DNA from: Collimonas rhizosphaerae
GTDB taxonomy: Bacteria; Pseudomonadota; Gammaproteobacteria; Burkholderiales; Burkholderiaceae_D
DNA length: 64,000 nucleotides
NCBI RefSeq assembly: GCF_038896935.1
Contig: NZ_JBANDC010000001.1
Span: 124,001 to 188,000 of the forward strand
Direction: 5' to 3'
Shown piece after piece: positions 60,797 to 64,000 of the stretch (its first letter is position 1; the number at the start of each line of letters is the position of its first letter). The translations under genes and the position numbers were made by a program. Below the pieces are notes generated by a model. The model saw only the letters and a list, made by a program, of their open reading frames with translations. It ran no database searches and was not told the origin of the DNA.

Positions 60797-63367
60797 GTGA
60801 TCAGATTGTCGCATCAACGCAAACCGGTACGCCTGGCGCTGTCCGCGATTACGCTGGCCGTGCTGGCGCAGGTAGCGCACGCCCAAGGCCAGGGCGGCTC
60901 GGTATTCAACGAGCAGTTCCTGGACATCGGCGGCGATCAAAGCCGTGCCGACCTGTCCTTGTTCGCGTTCGGCAACCGGGTCTTGCCCGGCAGCTACCTG
61001 GTGGACGTCAGCCTCAATGAAAGCAGCGTTGGCCAGAGCCAGGTCAATTTTGTCGACAATCCAGACGATGCTGCGGACAGCAAGAGCGCCCAGGCCTGCA
61101 TCACCCGCAGCATGCTGGAAGGCTGGGGCGTCAAGGTCGAAGTATTCCCGGCGCTGATGGCGGCCGGCGACCAGTGCATTGACCTGGCAAAGGCGATTCC
61201 CGGTTCCAGCGTTTCTTATAACGGCGAGAAACTGCGCCTGACGCTCAGCATCCCGCAGGCCGCCATGAAGCGCCAGGCGCGCGGCGCCATCAGTCCTGAC
61301 AAGTGGGACAAGGGCATCAATGTCGGCATGCTGGACTATCAGTTTTCGGCGGCGCGCTATGATGGTGGCAACAACTTCGGCGGCACCGGCAACAGCATTA
61401 CCGATTTCAACGCCAACCAGAACACCACCAGCCAGGCGCGCAATACCTTGTATGCCGGCCTGCGCGGCGGCTTCAACCTGGGTGACTGGCGCTTCCGCAA
61501 TTTCTCGACCTACAACCGCGGCCTCGACGGCCAAGGCCATTGGCAATCGGTGACTTCCTACCTGCAGCGCGACATCGCTGCGCTGGGCGGCCAGCTGACG
61601 CTCGGCGACAGCACCACGCCGGGCAATTTTTTCGATTCCTTCCAGTTCCGCGGCGTCCAGCTGGCGTCCGACGACGGCATGCTGCCCGACAGCCAGCAAG
61701 GCTATGCGCCAACCATCCGCGGCGTGGCGCAAACCAACGCCCGCGTCACGGTGCGCCAGAACGGCTTCGTGGTGTACAGCACTTACGTCGCACCTGGTCC
61801 ATTTGTACTGGACGATCTATACCCGACGTCCACCAGCGGCGACCTGGAAGTGACGATTACCGAAGCGGATGGCCGCGAAACCAGGTTCAAGCAAGCGTTC
61901 TCCGCCGTGCCGACCTTGCTGCGCGAAGGCGTCTGGCGCTACAGCGCTACCGCGGGCCAATACCGCAACGGCCTGGGCTCGAATGTCAGCGGCGCCAAGC
62001 CGTTTTTCATGCAAGGCACGCTGGCACGCGGGCTGGGCCGGGAATTTTCGCTGTACGGCGGCGTCATCGGTTCCGAGATCCACCAGTCGGTGGTGTTTGG
62101 CGTCGGCAAGAACTTGCGCGATTTCGGCGCCATCTCGGCGGACCTGTCGCAAGCGCATACCAAGGGACCGTTCAACCAGAGCTACGACGGCCAGTCGCTG
62201 CGTTTCCTGTACGCCAAGTCTTTCGAGAATTACGGCACCAGCGTCCGCATGGCCGGTTATCGTTACTCCACCGGCGGCTTCCGTACGTTCCAGGAAGCGG
62301 CGCAGATGCAGGACCTGCAAAACGGCCAGGTGCTCAACAACCGCCGCAGCCAGCTGCAGCTGGATTTCGCCCAGCAGCTGGGCAGCAGGGGCGGCAGCGT
62401 CTACGCCTCGGCGCAGCAGCAAAGCTATTGGGGCACGAGCCAGAAGACACGCCTGATCCAGCTCGGTTATTCGAATTTCTACAAACAGTTCACCTACAGC
62501 TTTTTCTATAACAACAGCACCAACCTGAGCGGACCGTCCAGCCGCCAGCTGATGGTGACCTTGTCGATGCCGCTGGGCGATAGCCGCTCCTACGCCCGCT
62601 ACTCGGCGGCGCAGGGCAACAACGGCGAAGTCAGCCAGCAAGCCAGCGTCTACGGCTCGGCGCTGGACGACGGCCGCCTGACCTATAACGTATCGACAAC
62701 CCATTCGAACCGCAGCGACAACAGCGGCAGCGCGTCCGCCAGCTACCTCTCGCAATACGGCCGGTTCGACTTCGGCCGCGCACAAGGTTCCGGCTACGGC
62801 CAGACCACGCTGGGCGTGGCGGGCGGGCTGGTGGTGCATGGCGGCGGCGTGACCTTGTCGCAGCCGCTGGGCGAAACCATGGCGCTGGTGGAAGCGCCGG
62901 ACGCCGCCAATGTCGGCTTCGAGGTGTATCCGGGCGTCCGTACCGATAGCCGCGGCAATGCGGTGCTGGCGAACCTGAGCCCGTACCGGGTCAACCGCCT
63001 GGCGGTGCGCACCGAGGACCTGGGCGACGAAGTGGAAATCAAGAACGCCGCCATGGATGTGGTGCCGACCCGCGGCGCGGTGGTGCTGGCCAAGTTCGCG
63101 ACTTCGATAGGCTTGCGCTTGATGCTGAACCTGGCCGACAAGAGCGGCAAGCCGCTGCCTTTCGGCGCCAAGGTCGAGGATGGGCAGGGGCAAGAGATGG
63201 GCATCGTCGGCAGCGAGGGCCAGACTTTCGTTACCGGCGCCAAGGATGCCGGCGTGTTCAAGGTCAAGTGGGGCCAGGGCGCGGCCGAACAATGCAGCAT
63301 CAAATACCAGGTGCCGGCCGAGAAAAATCCGGCGCCGATTCGTCAAATGAATGCGCAGTGCGAATGA
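60797..63367 (+). CDS. Outer-membrane fimbrial usher
   Basis: The 856-residue product has a signal peptide ending AQVAHAQG, the usher N-terminal domain (VFNEQFLDIGGDQSRADLSL), the 24-strand barrel with plug region (QTNARVTVRQNGFVVYSTYV; FVLDDLYPTSTSGDLEVTI), and C-terminal domains with paired cysteines (EQCSIKYQ and NAQCE). It secretes and assembles the fimbriae. The start is GTG at 60797 after GGAAGGG. It follows the chaperone by 87 bases. Length is typical. Confidence 0.95.
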   Translation: MIRLSHQRKPVRLALSAITLAVLAQVAHAQGQGGSVFNEQFLDIGGDQSRADLSLFAFGNRVLPGSYLVDVSLNESSVGQSQVNFVDNPDDAADSKSAQACITRSMLEGWGVKVEVFPALMAAGDQCIDLAKAIPGSSVSYNGEKLRLTLSIPQAAMKRQARGAISPDKWDKGINVGMLDYQFSAARYDGGNNFGGTGNSITDFNANQNTTSQARNTLYAGLRGGFNLGDWRFRNFSTYNRGLDGQGHWQSVTSYLQRDIAALGGQLTLGDSTTPGNFFDSFQFRGVQLASDDGMLPDSQQGYAPTIRGVAQTNARVTVRQNGFVVYSTYVAPGPFVLDDLYPTSTSGDLEVTITEADGRETRFKQAFSAVPTLLREGVWRYSATAGQYRNGLGSNVSGAKPFFMQGTLARGLGREFSLYGGVIGSEIHQSVVFGVGKNLRDFGAISADLSQAHTKGPFNQSYDGQSLRFLYAKSFENYGTSVRMAGYRYSTGGFRTFQEAAQMQDLQNGQVLNNRRSQLQLDFAQQLGSRGGSVYASAQQQSYWGTSQKTRLIQLGYSNFYKQFTYSFFYNNSTNLSGPSSRQLMVTLSMPLGDSRSYARYSAAQGNNGEVSQQASVYGSALDDGRLTYNVSTTHSNRSDNSGSASASYLSQYGRFDFGRAQGSGYGQTTLGVAGGLVVHGGGVTLSQPLGETMALVEAPDAANVGFEVYPGVRTDSRGNAVLANLSPYRVNRLAVRTEDLGDEVEIKNAAMDVVPTRGAVVLAKFATSIGLRLMLNLADKSGKPLPFGAKVEDGQGQEMGIVGSEGQTFVTGAKDAGVFKVKWGQGAAEQCSIKYQVPAEKNPAPIRQMNAQCE

Positions 63368-63394
63368 GCACACCATGAAAACCAGGATGATGTC

Positions 63395-64000
63395 ATGAAC
63401 AACGGAAATACCATGTTAAGCAGATGCGCGCAAAAATTGGCGGGACGGCATCGCGGCCTGGCCGGCATGCTGGTCTTCATGTGCTTGCTGGCCGGCGCCC
63501 AGGTAGCGCAGGCGGCCTGCTTTAAAAATCCGGCATATACGGAAAAAACGATCAACATGTTTTTCGGCAAGGTCTATCTGCCGAGCGACCTGGCTGTGGG
63601 GGCGCTCATCGCAAGAAAAGAATTCAACTTGCCGCTGCAGGGCGGGCAACTCGACAAACCATGGAATTGCACCAACGGCGGCACGGTAAACGGCGACATG
63701 CTGCAAGGACAGATGATCACGGGATACGACCATGTGTATTCCACCAACGTCACCGGAATCGGCGTTCGCCTGTCACGCTATTTCACTGGGGTCAGCTCCA
63801 CTTATTATGCCCATACTCGCTCCACTACTACCGATTTCGGCCTATTCGACGTCAACTCCAAATTTGTCGTCGAGCTGTTCAAGACCGGTCCCAAGACCGG
63901 CAGCGGTCCTCTGGCGCCAGGCATCTATACCAAGTACTACAGCGTCGCGGACAATTTGTCCGTGCTCACCACCTATCTCGATGTCAACGCAATTACCATC
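63395..64000 (+). CDS. Fimbrial tip protein or adhesin (partial)
   Basis: The reading frame is open to the right edge, so at least 202 residues are encoded. It starts MNNGNTMLSRCAQ, has a signal peptide ending AQVAQAACFKN, and continues with NCTNGGTVNGDMLQGQMITG, which fits the N-terminal lectin or tip domain of a two-domain minor subunit. Its position after the usher supports an adhesin. An ATG six codons later is an alternative start. The C-terminal pilin domain is outside the window and could not be checked. Confidence 0.7.
   Translation, partial: MNNGNTMLSRCAQKLAGRHRGLAGMLVFMCLLAGAQVAQAACFKNPAYTEKTINMFFGKVYLPSDLAVGALIARKEFNLPLQGGQLDKPWNCTNGGTVNGDMLQGQMITGYDHVYSTNVTGIGVRLSRYFTGVSSTYYAHTRSTTTDFGLFDVNSKFVVELFKTGPKTGSGPLAPGIYTKYYSVADNLSVLTTYLDVNAITI

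Overview
The window reads as chromosomal DNA of a GC-rich betaproteobacterium of the order Burkholderiales. The gene set and protein style suggest Oxalobacteraceae, and a Collimonas-like genus is my best guess, but this is inference from family recognition and not from any marker gene. No rRNA, tRNA, CRISPR array, prophage or complete insertion sequence was seen. About 60 protein genes are present, including several too short for routine ORF calling: a leucine leader peptide, a 45-residue DUF3096 protein and a 66-residue unknown protein.

Layout, left half. Positions 1-802 hold the N-terminal half of an ABC exporter. Then come ergothioneine genes egtD-egtB (1156-3346), a LysR/azoreductase pair with a palindromic operator (3598-5327), leuA preceded by a leucine-rich leader peptide (5544-7728), small iron- or stress-type genes (7796-9227), an MFS transporter with a divergent LysR (9274-11831), and a MerR/carboxymuconolactone-decarboxylase pair divergent from an aldo-keto reductase (12160-14173). 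A two-component system whose sensor lacks its periplasmic domain follows (14562-16282), then a large TonB receptor (16829-19693), a reverse transsulfuration operon of CBS, cystathionine gamma-lyase and a TPR protein (19875-22980), a secreted M4 protease (23047-24855) and a cyanovirin-like lipoprotein (25218-25805). Sulfur amino acid genes continue with metR/metE (25815-29158), a ClpP paralogue (29246-29824) and metNIQ (29945-32525).

Layout, right half. A DUF2946 protein precedes a TonB receptor (34626-37487). Isocitrate lyase follows (37780-39075). An Lrp regulator faces an operon of an aromatic-type ABC transporter, an amino acid dehydrogenase and 4-hydroxyphenylpyruvate dioxygenase (39200-45156). 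After a porin come modABC and a divergent ModE-type regulator (46491-49240), a ClC channel, a GlsB-type protein and a DUF697-like protein (49240-51988), rlmJ (52390-53298), a TonB receptor/kinase/PnuC cassette (53342-57428), an HDOD signalling protein (57451-58671) and a chaperone-usher fimbrial operon that runs off the right edge (59150-64000).

The most unusual signals are non-coding. Two copies of a roughly 245-265 bp MITE-like element (3344-3589 and 14247-14514) have 26 bp inverted ends flanked by TA and show two compensatory base-pair changes between copies. A different palindromic element with 22 bp perfect inverted ends lies at 52015-52256. Other leads are a CTA-rich leucine attenuator leader, a foreign-looking low-GC tract inside the TonB receptor at about 54391-54645, the sensor kinase without a sensor domain, and an unknown 108-residue protein under a strong Fur-type box.
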